Notes under the pieces: generated by a model | Seen by the model: the letters and a program-made list of their open reading frames with translations, nothing else | Databases searched by the model: none | What the model was told of the DNA's origin: nothing | Part shown: piece after piece, positions 21,841-33,112 of the stretch | How the letters are laid out: each line of letters starts with the position of its first letter | Position numbering within the stretch: position 1 is the first letter of the stretch | Translations under genes and position numbers: made by a program | DNA from: Salminus brasiliensis | Lineage: Eukaryota > Chordata > Actinopteri > Characiformes > Bryconidae | Length of the DNA: 64,000 bases | Direction: 5' to 3' | NCBI RefSeq assembly: GCF_030463535.1 | Contig: NC_132887.1 | Coordinates: forward strand, 19,139,358-19,203,357

Positions 21841-23986
21841 TCTACAAATGCACATTTATAGCTGTTCACAAGGGGAAGCTCACTGCATGATTTGTATTTA
21901 CAGCAACATGTGCAATACACCTCCCATATGTTCCAACCAGAAACCAGTTCTCACTTTACGCTGATTTGGGTTTTTCAATTGGCTTTGTTAAAGTCAGTGG
22001 CATCACACCCGAGGAACTGTGGGCAAAGGGGTTTTCAAGGGGTCTGCACTAAATTGATTTCCCAGGCAAGCCCAAAAAGTCAGAAGCAACAGAAATCTGT
22101 GGAAATCTGTGGTACAGCAGGGAGAATGTAAAAATATTCAGGGCCAGGGGAGTCTAGCACAGGGGTTGGGAACCATTGCTTTATCTCAATGCTCTGTACA
22201 AGTCAAAGAGATATGTTAGAGACAGAAAGCATGATGACTGGACCGCCTTTGCACAATAGCCTCAAAGTCCAGTCCTACAGCTGCAGATCCGCTATTATTT
22301 CACAGAGCTACATTCTTCAGTGGTCTGAAAGCGTTCCCACATAAACCCACCGCGAGAGCCCGCCGGTCCAACTCTGTCGCTTGGGAAAACTTTTCCCCGA
22401 GCTTTCCTTTTCTTGTCTGGAGAGAAAATCAGCATTTGTTTATGTTTGAGAGCAATGGTTTCCATGGAGACTGGGGCGTTCTCAGACGTCCAGCATTCCA
22501 GAGTATTTTAATACCTTCAGTATCTTTTCATATCATTGTGCAGGCATTTCAAAATCTCTAATTTCCTGTTCACAAAGGTCAAAATGGACAAGAATGAGCA
22601 GTCGCCTCAATATACTAGCAAAAATGTGACCTCCTGTTAAACCTGCTGTTGATTTTAACCTCCTATGCTCCTTGCCTTTTATTACACCCTAAAGATTACT
22701 AATCGGTAAGTACATGCAAAATAATGCAAACTGTTCTAACAGTGTGCAACAAAAGCCAGGAACCAGTAGGAAACTCCCAGGAGTTTAGGAGGTCGAGTTC
22801 AAATGGACCTTTGAAAGTCTGAGTCTCAAAGTTCTCAACAAGCTTTGCTGGATTACAATGTGATTAGCACCTGCTTACTGGATAGTGAGGAATCTAATAC
22901 AACATGACATGACAGACAGCCAGACTGGGGGGAAACTGTAGACTGTAAATGGTTACCATTTGAGACCACAGTGGATTGCTACAGCTGGATCCATAAAGTA
23001 GAAATTGTTTATTGCTCATAGATCTTTCTTTGCTCTTTCCTCAAATTTGCAAATTCTGTTTAGGCAAGAATAGTCTACTCATAGTAACCACTGAAAAACA
23101 TTGGCTTAGTTGAAAAAAAGACAGATTACATGTCTCAAAATTGTAACTTTGGCTTAAATTAGGTCAGAACTGCAGAAAACCATTTTTTAGGCCTACTCTA
23201 TCTGCTAATTAACAAGTCCTTCAAGTGGGTGTGTTAAAGTCAATGGCATCGGCACAGTCAGGCTCTGCGATTTCTGTAAAGCATGTTGAATGTCACACAT
23301 AATAACCTGCATAATAAACACTGTAAGATGTCTGTTCCCAGTTTTCACTTCGTTTTGTCCAGCACACATCAATGCAGCCCAACACCTCCTGCTTCAGTTT
23401 AGAGTTTTAGCAGGTCCAGCACTCTGGCTGTCTCCAAGTTCCTTGGAGCCTGAAAACTCATGACCACTGCACAGCCTCCATCTCCAGCCAAGGCCACATC
23501 AAAGGCGTGCACTTAAATTGCCTCTTGAAATAAAATGATGCTTTCCGTACGCAAAGGAGACCAAAGTACCAGAAATTTGGAGAGGTTACGTGCAGAACCA
23601 CCACTCCGAAAAATTATCTCTCACAACCGGACGCGAACCCCAGTGGTCTGTGGAGTGTCAGTTTGAAAGCTTATTAAGAAATGCCAAGAAACCTTAATGA
23701 CAGACAAAAAAGTTGCAGAGATTAGCTGCTTCGATTTTAGAGGCTGGAGGGAGTCAGGTATGTTTCTAATTACTGTCCCATGAATCCATACAGTGCTCTA
23801 CACAAGGCACATTTACTAGCCGTATCCACAGTAATGTCAGGTTCAATGAACAGTTATATAAGCAATAACAGCGTTCATTAACAACAGTCTACAAATGAAA
23901 ATGCCTGCATTACACAGGATATGATAATTGGCTGATTGGTGATTGGTAGCATTAGAAGGCACAGAGCAGTCTGAATAATTTTTAAA
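21841..23986. other. Intergenic, GC-rich patch at 22280-22500
   Basis: No gene is recognised. The patch at 22280-22500 is less AT-rich than its surroundings and contains GTTTCCATGGAGAC (22458-22471), similar to an RFX X-box. 22000-22130 and 23220-23300 share TAAAGTCAGTGGCATC / TAAAGTCAATGGCATC, a possible short repeat. Confidence 0.4.
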
Positions 23987-24280
23987 TCTTAAGCTATCAG
24001 AGAAACTCAGAGAACTGTCCAAATGTATACGGACACTACATTTCATTAGGAAACTGAGTTACTTTAAGATGCATCCATTGCTGACATATAATCTCCATTG
24101 CATTGAACAGCATTGTCAACAGAAATTGAACTCTCTTAAGCTATCAGAGAAACTCAGAGAACTGTCCAAATGTATACGGACACTACATTTCATTAGGAAA
24201 CTGAGTTACTTTAAGATGCATCCATTGCTGACATATAATCTCCATTGCATTGAACAGCATTGTCAACAGAAATTGAACTC
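23987..24280 (+). repeat. Perfect tandem duplication, 147-bp unit x2
   Basis: TCTTAAGCTATCAGAG starts at 23987 and again at 24134, and by eye the 147-bp units are identical to GAACTC at the end. The unit is the left part of a family-A copy, so the duplication happened after insertion and recently. Confidence 0.9.
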
Positions 24281-24572
24281 TCTGGAGCAGCAGCACTTCA
24301 GCCTAGGCTCAATTATTCATCCAGGGGGGTATAAAGCCTCCAGCACTCGCTTATTGAGAAGTTGAACTGTTCTTTTCTGGAGTGAAGGAGCTTCATCCAG
24401 TGCCTGTTATTGGAAAACAATAATTTGACATCATTAATGCTTGTTTCTGAATGTAATCAAATCCTTACAGTAATGTTTTAACATGTAGTGTAAAACTATC
24501 AAAGGAAATTGACAACCTCTCTATTAAAACCAATGATTCCAGAAGAAACTTTGAATGAACAGGTGTCTAGAA
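24014..24572 (+). mobile_element. Family-A element with duplicated left part
   Basis: ACTGTCCAAATGTATACGGA and CATTTCATTAGGAAACTGAG replace the usual left end. The middle GGGGGGTATAAAGCC lies near 24326, and a degraded right end AACAGGTGTCTAGAAGG lies near 24560. It is more diverged than the other copies. Confidence 0.7.
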
Positions 24573-24804
24573 GGTGATCTGTAGATGGCCAATCCACACA
24601 TTTCCTTACATTTGATTATGTATCTAAAACATGCAGAATCTGGAATCTCCTTTATTTTCATTTTCAAAACATTTGCTATTTGTTTTGAGGCTCAGATAAA
24701 AAAACAACTGCTTTTCAGTGTGGTCAGATTTTCTGACCCTGCACATGGTTTTGAAATAACCATAATGAGTATGCAGCTAATTGATGCTAATGAATAGTGA
24801 GTTG

Positions 24805-24980
24805 TTAAAGCAGCATTATGTGAGAACTGGTATTTCTTGCTCCTGGGCTCCCCCTGCAGTCATGAAGTGGAATTCATGCTTTGGGCTTCCTCCTAAGAAG
24901 GCCATGCTTACATACACACAGAGATACAGAACCATCATAGAAGGTGAAAGAGGCATGTGGACTGAGGCGGTAGATTAATA
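24805..24980 (+). repeat. Family-B repeat, + copy
   Basis: TAAAGCAGCATTATGTGAG, CTCCTGGGCTCCCCCTGCAG, GTGGAATTCATGCTTTGGGC and CAGAACCATCATAGAAGG are the reverse complement of words at 38110-38300. Probably a non-autonomous element of unknown class. Confidence 0.75.
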
Positions 24981-25489
24981 TTAATATTTTTCTGCCCACT
25001 TTATCAAAGTTACATAGTGCAGTTTCTGGCATGCTGAGCCCAGAGTAGCAATGATAGAGATGCTATTCTACCTATTGCAGGTCAATGGAGCATCACAATG
25101 ATTTTGATTATTTTAGGGTGCAAATGCTTCATAGTGTTGTTGTTGTTTTTTTTTAAATGAACTGTGTTTGCAGAGTCCAGTTTATGCTGCTTAATGCTAA
25201 CCTAGATCCAACAGGAGTGAAGAGAGGATGATTGATTCTCCAGTCTTCTTCTAGAAACACTGATACGCAGCTACTTTTCCTGCTGTGTGACATATTTCTC
25301 TAACAGCATATTTTCCACATAAAAGCCACTTGAATTCATTTCCTTGTCTGTAAAGCATGCCAGTCAGTCAAAATAGAAACAGAACAAATTTCCAGCTATT
25401 AAGTTCTATAGGGCACAGCATTCTCATTCTTATATCCAAGGCTTCAATTGTTTTTCAAGCTCTTTAACTCTAAATCCTATGGCAGAAGA
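24981..25489. other. Intergenic, no feature seen
   Basis: AT-rich unique-looking sequence; nothing recognised. Confidence 0.5.
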
Positions 25490-25720
25490 CAGCCAGGTCT
25501 GTATGTATCTGGACAGGGATAAAAATTTTGTAATGTTACCTTTGTACATCATCTCAGTGCTTTAAAATGAAGCCCAAGCACCAAGATGTGATTGAAGTGT
25601 AGCCTTTCAGCTTTAATTCAGGGGATTTAAAATATTGCCTAATCCATTTAGGAATTACAGCTGTTTTTAATCTATTAATTGGCCAGTTTCATGGCCACAC
25701 TATAATCTGACGAGTTAAGT
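25490..25720 (-). mobile_element. Terminal part of a decayed Tc1/mariner-like element
   Basis: TATGTATCTGGACAGGGATA, GTGTAGCCTTTCAGCTTTAA and TTCAGGGGATTTAAAATATTG follow the order of the terminal region of a common fish mariner-type element. Its body appears at 27890-28410, so the two pieces may be one element split by later insertions. Confidence 0.55.
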
Positions 25721-26269
25721 GAACTCATTTAAGTTTAATAACTCAAATAATTTAAGCTTACAAAACACCATGAACTGAATATAAGCAAATCACATATTAA
25801 GTGTTATATGTAATCAAGTAAACCAGGTGAATTGTAGTAAATCCTCTTAAGATGACACATGTATGAGGACGGTAGCCTGTGGGTAACGATTACACACCAT
25901 TGGTGCAGGAGGGTGGAAGACACACTCAGTATGCAAATAAATGGAGCCAATGAGAGCAGTTAGGTTTTACAGTGAAGGTGCAGCCTGTCACATCATCATT
26001 TCAAGATCTGGAGTTGATAGCAGGTGTTGATTTTGCATTTGCAAACCATTATCAAATTCAACAGACCTTTGATTTTATTATGCAGTCAAGTGATTTCTTT
26101 TGAAATATAGATGGTTTACTAAGGTGCAAACACTCAAGAACAGAATGAGGTTTGATAGAAATGATCAGTATATATTCATATATATATAATAAGTCATATA
26201 ATATGACTTATGTTTTAAGTGATGGTATGGTGCCTTTTATCAATAATGTATCAATTGTTCTGACCAAAA

Positions 26270-26450
26270 AAGGATGGGTCCCCCTTGTGAGTCTTTGTTC
26301 CTTCCAAGGTTTCTTCCTCCAGCTCTAAGGGTTTTTTTCCTAGCCACTGTCGCTTTTGGTTTGCTTAACTGGGGTGTTAGGTTTTTTGGTTTTTTTGATC
26401 TCCTACTGATTCCTGTAAAGCTGCTTTTTTATTAAATAAATTTGAGTTAA
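26270..26450 (+). repeat. Fish interspersed repeat (GGATGGGTCCCCCTTGTGAG type), + copy
   Basis: GGATGGGTCCCCCTTGTGAG, CCTTCCAAGGTTTCTTCCTC, TAGCCACTGTCGC and CTGTAAAGCTGCTTTTTT match the reverse complement of 53160-53345. This is a very common retroposon 3' region in fish. The exact family is not settled. Confidence 0.75.
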
Positions 26451-26491
26451 ATATGATTTTAAAATACATGTAATTTGTCCATGCTGGCTTA

Positions 26492-26493
<2 letters not shown>

Positions 26494-26546
<53 letters not shown>

Positions 26547-26595
26547 TTTTTTTATTTTTATTTTTTTTTTTTTATTTTATTTTTTTTTTTCAGTG
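26494..26595. repeat. (TA)n followed by poly-T tract
   Basis: About 18 TA units run directly into roughly 60 bp of almost pure T with single A interruptions. Confidence 0.95.
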
Positions 26596-27889
26596 TAACA
26601 TGTATGTAATATAATCGGCTCCTGTCTGCCGCAGTCTTTTCCTGTCCATTCTGCTTCTGACCAGCTTGTTCCTCCATTATGACATAACTCTAAACCAGTG
26701 CCTTTTCACTGCAGCAGTGGACCCATTTCAGCCTCTAATTCACTTAAATACTCTCCATTCAAATTCAGCCATGCTGGAAGTTATTTAAGCTCAGAGCGAA
26801 AGCCAAACCCCAAGTCCAAATCCCTATAAGACACCAGTAAACCTACAGTCATGTTGATTTCATGTGTTGATCTGTACCATGTGTTGGTTATGAATGAGCT
26901 AAAGAGAAATAAGTGTATGTGTGCAATATGGTGTGGTGTGCATTAATGCTGCTGGTATATGGTGTTTCGGAGAACAGGACTAAATGAGAGGAGAACTCCA
27001 GAGCTGAGTGGATGATTGCAGTGCTTATGTGGCTCAAGCTCAATATTAAACAAGACGAAGCCTATTAAACTGCCAGAGCAGGCCTGCTAAATATAATATT
27101 AAAGACTCGAAATGGCAATCATGCCTTGACTTCTATTACTGTAGGAAAAAGAAAAGTTGAGCTGGTTACTTAATGCTTTAATGCCCTGCTAAAGTTATTT
27201 CCTTTTATGGCCATATATATTAGCACAACCTTGAGCTTTAATGTAGGACTAAACCAACTCCCATCTGAATCACAGCTAGAAAAGTAAAGAGAAGCCAGCG
27301 AGACTGGTAGAGAAGGACTGGAAAGTTGGCACTGGATTGGGATTGGAAAATGGGGTATGTTCAGTAGGCAAGAAATCAGTGCCTTCACACACTGGAGAAC
27401 AAAGAGCAAAGGGCCCTACCCAAATGCCACTACATTAAGTCTGATGTCATCTTTTACCACCCTTTAGTTTCCATGGCTGCAGAGCTTGTGACTGATTTCC
27501 ACCCTAAGGCTAGCTATCTTGCGTCATTGCAAAGTTTCAGAAAATGAGCTTTTGTTAGTTAGCAGGGTTAAGGGGATTTGTAGTGTAGTGTTTTATATAC
27601 CAACAGTGTTTACAGTGACCCTTTTCCAACCTGTCTTTGTCCCTTAGAATTAAACACTGTTTTTTTTAACCCAATTTTTATTGTACTTTTATGACTGATA
27701 TAAGTAAATGATCTCTGTTCTGATTGGCTGCAGTGTATTGTGTTTCATTCATATAGTAGTTGAGTCATTTCTTTTAAGTTGTAAACAGTGCAAATTGGTG
27801 CCTATATGTAAATATAACAATTTACATATGCAAATTCAGATGACATGGGTTCTTTAAAGTCTTGACTTCATTAAAACTTAAATAGCAAG
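26596..27889. other. Intergenic, no gene seen
   Basis: No recognised feature. It lies between the two pieces of the decayed mariner-like element and may be inserted sequence. Confidence 0.45.
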
Positions 27890-28410
27890 TGAACAACACA
27901 CCTTTGATTTGTTACCTTTTAGACAAAAGGGATGTATAGAGTTTGACATCCCTTGAGATGCTCTGCCAGGCCTTAACCGAAGCCACTCTTTAGTTGCTGC
28001 TTGTTTGTGGGTTGTATTCTCCTCACTTTTGTCTTCTGTAAGTAAAAAAGCTGCTCAATTGGGTTGAGGTCAGGTGACTGACGCAGCCTTTTCCTATGAG
28101 TGATCAAATTATTTTGTGACATATCCATCTGCACAGTGAACTACCATTCTTTTACTCTGTCACTGATCAAATATAAGCAGACAGTATAGCTTTATACAGT
28201 TCAGAATTTATCCTGCTTCTTTTATCATCAATAAACAGTGCCTCCACCATGTTTGACAGATTTTATGGTATGCTGCAGATCAGAAACCCTATATGTCCTT
28301 CTCCTTTTCTTCTCCAAGTTATTCTTGGTTGTATGTGTCCAAAGAATCTCGTTCCAGAACTGTTTTTTTTATGTTTTCTATCAGTTTAAATGGACCTTTC
28401 TGATCTTGTA
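27890..28410 (-). pseudogene. Decayed Tc1/mariner-like transposon body (minus-strand transposase)
   Basis: On the + strand GATGCTCTGCCAGGCCTTAA, TGCTTGTTTGTGGGTTGTAT, TTGGGTTGAGGTCAGGTGAC, ACAGTGAACTACCATTCTTT, CCTCCACCATGTTTGACAG and GTCCAAAGAATCTCGTTCCA are in the order of the reverse complement of a common fish mariner transposase gene (domain order recalled, not searched). No frame longer than about 60 codons survives. Confidence 0.65.
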
Positions 28411-29310
28411 TTGCAGTAGTTCATAACTCAAGTCCTGCTGACTCTGCACTTGCATTTTAGGCATACTCTCAATGCACCTAATTCAGCTTATAAGGTTATT
28501 ATCATGGCCTATTAACTAAATTATGAGTTTTAGGGCCTACACCTAAAACCGTACAGTACAAGGGGTACTGATATAGAGAAACATTGATGTAATGCATGTA
28601 TTACATGTTTCAAGTTATATGTTTCATTGTTCTTTTCAGTATTTACAGCTACAACTGCGGTAATGTATGTTACCAGTGAAGGAGAAGATGCAAATGCATG
28701 AGTTATTAATACTGTCAACACTGAAACAGTGACTCTTTGTTCACATACACATGCTGTCATAAAGTCACTGTGCTTGTGAAAAGCTGACAATAGGTAACCT
28801 CGCCTGTAACTGTTCTTAGAAAAGTCACCACCTCTTCCACAATACAGTACAGTTTCAGATGTTTTTGTTATGCAACCCCATCAGTACAGAAATGATGCTG
28901 ACCTTCTATACATCAAGCACTGAAAATGGGTGGTGTCTTTATGTCACTGAACATAGCAGCTAACTGAAGGCGTACCCTGCTGGAGGCCTTCCAATAGCTG
29001 TCATCACTGCGTCATATCTATGGGATGCTTTTTCAGACTCAGATGACATGTTCTTTCAACATGTGGAGTTTGTCAAGTGGGAGGATGAGCCCAGTTGCAG
29101 CTGAGACTACACTGAAAATGACAATCACAGAGCTTGCTGAAAAAATGGGATAAATTGGCCACAAATTATGAACGACTCAATGTCCCATCTATTTCCAGTG
29201 GTAGATGAATTATGTTCATAAAAAAAGATAAAGGAACAGCATAGCAGGTCACTTTAATATTCTGGTTGTTCAAGGAGCATTATTTCTATAAGGTCACTGC
29301 TTTGCATACA
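28411..29310. other. Intergenic, no gene seen
   Basis: AT-rich, no recognised repeat or gene. The 86-codon minus frame at 28530-28790 has no family likeness. Confidence 0.5.
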
Positions 29311-29786
29311 TACACTATATGAAAAAAAAAGTATTGGGACGCCTTCTCAGTTATTATTTCTTCTAAAATCAAGGGTATTAAAAATAGTTTATCCTGCTGT
29401 TGTGGGATTAACTAACTCTACTGTCCAAGAAAGGTTTCTGCTAGACTTTAAAGCATTGTTGCAAGGATTTGTTTGTATTCTGCGACATGAGCATCAGTGA
29501 GCTCAGTGTGTGACCTAATCCCCAACTCATTCTAAAAATACTGGATGGAGCACCATCATTACAGAGAACACAGTTCCACTGCTCCACAGCTCAATACTGG
29601 GGGGCTTCATATCCCTCTAGCCCACACCTGGAATTAGACATGGTGCCAACAGGTTCATGTTTATCTGCTCCAGAGAGTCCTATTCTTTTGGGACTACTTT
29701 TCTACAGGGACTAGACAAGCTCTGTTTAGCAATGGGTGCAACTTAAAGTAGCTGAATGCATTCATTAGAAGCGGTGTCCACAAACA
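29311..29786 (-). mobile_element. Family-A element, minus orientation
   Basis: It begins TACACTATATGAAAAAAAAA then GTATTGGGAC and ends CATTAGAAGCGGTGTCCACA. The inverse of GGTATAAAGCC-type middle words is present (GGGGGCTTCATATCCC near 29600). This is a full-length, inverted copy relative to 8558. Confidence 0.85.
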
Positions 29787-30406
29787 CAAAAACTGCTCAG
29801 ACAGCCGTAGATATGCTGTAACACTGCTTCGTCTGCTCAGCAGAGCACAGGAAAGAACCTATAAAACTCATCACAGCATCAACAGCTTCTCACTTCCTGA
29901 TTCTGTTTAAAATCTTGTTACCATGGCACAGGAAGCAACCCCAAACAAATAATTAGAGGTTGCTAAGGAAACATGCTTTTTGAGCTGCTGTTTGCTTGTT
30001 TTATTTTTGGAGGGAATAGTTGAATGCCAGCCAATACAGTGCACATTGCAAACTGCCTTTAATGATGATTGTTTGCACGTGCTGCAGACAGACTGTTATG
30101 TTTTGAAACAGTCTTTTCTGAACGGATTTCATAAAGTGACACGAACTCTTCACCATCAAACATGACCATGCGCAAGCTCCTACCCACAATTTCCCACAAT
30201 ATACAGACAGATTAGCCTCATTTAGAGGAAAGAATGAAAACAAACAGCTCTACTAAAGTATGTCAGAATGCATCAGGGTATTATACAATACAGTAATTCA
30301 GAAAAGTGATTTACAAATGAACATACACACACACATACTCACACACACACACACATTTAGATTCTTGTCCATGTTGTTACACAACTGTAGTAGATAACGC
30401 TACTTT
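29787..30406. other. Intergenic, no gene seen
   Basis: Short CA-rich patch at 30322-30355. GTTACCATGGCACA at about 29918 is X-box-like. Nothing else recognised. Confidence 0.45.
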
Positions 30407-30467
30407 ACTGTTGAAAGTAAAAGTGCTTCAAATGGATATTTGAGCAATAACAGAAAAGAACACTACA

Positions 30468-30831
30468 ACATACAGACAAAAGTATTGGGACACCTGCATA
30501 TTCATTGTTTCATCAAGGGCATTAAAAATAGTTTATCCTGCTGGAATAACTCTATTGTCCAGGGAAGGCAAAAAGAACATCAGTGAGCTCAGAATGTGGG
30601 ACAATCACCACCCCACCTCAACTCCCACCTCCCCAACCTATCCCATCCCAATAATACTGGCTGGAGCACCATTCTTCCAAAGAACACAGTTGTACTGCTC
30701 CACAGCTTAATGCTGGTGGGCATTAAAACCCTCTAGCCCATGTCTATCATTAGCCATGATGCCAATAGGTTCATGTTTATCTGCTCCAGAGAGTTCTATT
30801 CTATTGACAATACTTCTCTACAGACTGGACA

Positions 30832-30873
<42 letters not shown>

Positions 30874-30955
30874 ATGTGTGTGTGTGTGTTTGTGCATATG
30901 TGTCAGCAATGGGGGAAACTTAAAGTGTCATTAGAAGGGGTATCCACAAAGAATT
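30468..30955 (-). mobile_element. Family-A element, minus orientation, with internal (TG)n
   Basis: The ends are ACAGACAAAAGTATTGGGAC at 30472 and CATTAGAAGGGGTATCCACA at about 30950. The middle CACTGCTCCACAGC-like word is changed to TACTGCTCCACAGC. A (TG)n of about 65 bp (30835-30900) has grown inside the element. Confidence 0.85.
30835..30900. repeat. (TG)n microsatellite within family-A copy
   Basis: It lies where other family-A copies have the GGGATTAGACAAGCT-like segment, which suggests expansion from a short TGTG run. Confidence 0.9.
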
Positions 30956-31204
30956 CACCATATGGTGTCTTTTGGTTCCATAAAAACCCCCAAAATGTTT
31001 GTAATAGAGATGCAAGAAACCTTTAAAAGGTCTAAAGAACCTTTGCTGTTGAGTGTACACTTTAATGTGAACTGCAGTAAGCAGAAAGGAATCTCTTCTT
31101 TGTCAATTCTTTTGCCATTTTGCTTTATAAAATACAAATCAGCTTTGTTGTGGGGATTCATCAAACGTCTGCCTTAAGTTTGGTGACTTATGTTTGACAT
31201 TTCC

Positions 31205-31460
31205 AGTCCAGTGCAAAAGTCTTTAAACAAGGTGTTTTAGCCCATTTATCTTGGCTAGAAGTCTCATAAAAACATCATTGATCATGATCATATATGAAAG
31301 CAAACATGCAGTAAAAAGGAACAAGAAAGTCCTGTTTTCAGAAGTTGAGAGTTAGAAATACAAAGGTTGGGTTCCAGATTTCTCCTTGATGCCCCCAGCC
31401 ATCACAGAGATGCATCCACCAGCAGAAACCCATCTGATTTAACTTTAAAAGCATTGGATA
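31205..31460. mobile_element. Tc1-like element terminal fragment
   Basis: GTGCAAAAGTCTTTAAACAA, GTGTTTTAGCCCATTTATC and CTTGGCTAGAAGTCTCATAA, then AAACATCATTGATCATGATC, follow a common fish Tc1-like terminal pattern. No transposase frame. Confidence 0.45.
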
Positions 31461-31550
31461 AGTGAATACACTTACTCACCACTCTTTGTATGAGGTTTAT
31501 TGTAAATTCATTCTAATGTAAATTCTTTTCTAAGTGAATGAACATGAATA

Positions 31551-32046
31551 TACACTATATGTCCAAATGATTGTGGACACCCCTTCTAATAAATGCATTT
31601 GGTTACTTTACGTTGTATTCATTGCTTACATAGATGTGCAAATGCACACAAATACCTTATCTAGTCTCTGCAGAGAAGTATTGTCTGGAGCAGATAAGCA
31701 TCAACCTATTGGCACCATGCCTAATGCCAGCTGTGGGCTAGAAGGATATAAAGCTCCACAGCTCAGTGGAATTGTGTTCTCTGGAATGATGGGGCTCCAT
31801 CCACTACATTCAGGTTGTAGTTGGAGAGTTGGGGATGCGGGGGTGGTGATCCTCCAACATCCTGACCTCACTAACACTCAATGCAATCAACTCTTCACAG
31901 CAATGCTCCAAAATCCAGTAAAAAGCCTTCCCTGGACAGTTCAGACAGCTACTTCAACAAAAGCAGGATTAACTCTGTTTTAACCTTGACTTTTAGAAGA
32001 AACGATGGAGTAGCAGGTGTCCCAGTACTTTTATCCACGTAGTATA
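31551..32046 (+). mobile_element. Family-A element, + orientation
   Basis: TACACTATATGTCCAAATGA at 31551, GGACACCCCTTCTAATAAAT, ACCATGCCTAATGCCAG, GATATAAAGCTCC, and the right end GTGTCCCAGTACTTTTATCC at about 32018. The 149-codon frame at 31534-31983 lies inside the element and is not a gene. Confidence 0.85.
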
Positions 32047-32430
32047 TCTGTCTACACAAAAAGATATAAGCTTTTTTAGAAAGGATCTGAAGTCACGTGA
32101 ACCATGATCTCACTTTTGGAACAATGACAAGTCAAACAACAGTATGTTCTTGTACTGGGGTGTGATACTGGAACTATTTCCTAATAACAGGCTGTTAAGT
32201 AATACATCAGGCTTGCAGTGACTTGCAGTTCAAACTAATTGCAGCAAGCACCAATGCCCAGTGACGGTGATGGATGCAGTACTTCCTAACACCTGCTAGA
32301 ACTGCATAATCTAAGAGTAAAATCTATATCTGAACACATTCACCTGACTGTAAACGGAAGCACAACAAACAGGTGTCCCTTCAGGCTGTAAGGTTAGTAC
32401 ACAGCAGCAGATAAAACCTAAAGTGGTAAT
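32047..32430. other. Intergenic, no feature seen
   Basis: No recognised gene or repeat. Confidence 0.5.
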
Positions 32431-32560
32431 AAAATACAGCTGTGGTCAGAGGTTTGCATACACTCATCATGGGCATGAATGTTATGACAATATTTTGCTT
32501 TCAGTGATTTCTATGAACTGTTCTTTTTTATGATGCAGAATCATCTATAAGGATTGGTAA
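32431..32560. mobile_element. Tc1 terminal fragment
   Basis: CAGCTGTGGTCAGAGGTTTG then CATACACTCATCATGGGCAT resembles the end of fish Tc1 elements (CAGTTGxxGTCxGAAGTTTACATACAC style). No second end was found. Confidence 0.5.
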
Positions 32561-32642
32561 AGTGGCTCCACCTCCCTTGTATACAGCACTGGCAAATTTG
32601 CTATGTACTTACTTCCCTTGTGTCTTCTCTGTACTTGTATTT

Positions 32643-33112
32643 ACACTATATAGACAAATGTATTGGGACACACCTCCTAATCATTGAACTGAGAAGTTTC
32701 ATTCAGCCCTGTTGCCATAGTTAAAATAAGCACAGAGCCAGGATGGGTTGAACTAAAAATGTACTGAATTCGGCAGTGGTACTAGGTAATAGGATGCCAC
32801 CATTTCCAATGAAGTCAGTTTGTGAAATTTCTTCCCTCCTAGATTTTCCACGATCAACTGTGAGTGGTATTATTGAAAAGTGGAAGTGTTTAGGAACCAC
32901 AACAACTCTATATAGAGTTACAGAGCGAGGGACAGCAAGTGCTGAGGCACATAGTGCATTAATGGTGCCAGCAGGTTTGGAACCCTGCAGAGCAGCAAAG
33001 TGGTTGACCAACCTGCATATTAATGCCTATGCATTTAGAGTGGGATGTCATAAACGCTTTTGTAGGTGTAATGTGTAGGTGTCCCAATACTTTTGTCCAA
33101 CTGGTGTACATT
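32643..33112 (+). mobile_element. Tc1-derived non-autonomous element with helix-turn-helix remnant
   Basis: The ends ACACTATATAGACAAATGTA and TTGGGACAC (32643) are answered by GTGTCCCAATACTTTTGTCC and AACTGGTGTA (33080-33112). The + frame at 32776 reads SVCEISSLLDFPRSTVSGII then EKWKCLGTT, which is the N-terminal HTH of Tc1 transposases (PRSTV-x-x-I-I-x-K-W). The rest of the transposase, including the catalytic core, is deleted. Confidence 0.8.

Larger units (their letters stand above)
30407..31060. mobile_element. AAAGGTGCTTCAAATG-type MITE split by a family-A insertion
   Basis: The left piece (30407-30467: TGTTGAAAGTAAAAGTGCTTC, split words AAATGGATATTTGAGC) and the right piece (30958-31060: TTTTGGTTCCATAAAAAC, AAGAACCTTTGCTGTTGAG) are the two parts of the element class seen whole at 13146-13410. 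A family-A element sits between them. Confidence 0.65.

Noticed and set aside
31534-31983. 149-codon + ORF
   Set aside because: It lies wholly inside a family-A element. Other copies of the family do not keep the frame open.
32776-33078. 100-codon + ORF with a helix-turn-helix, considered as a host regulator
   Set aside because: It sits between Tc1-type inverted ends and matches a Tc1 N-terminus, so it is transposon-derived and truncated.
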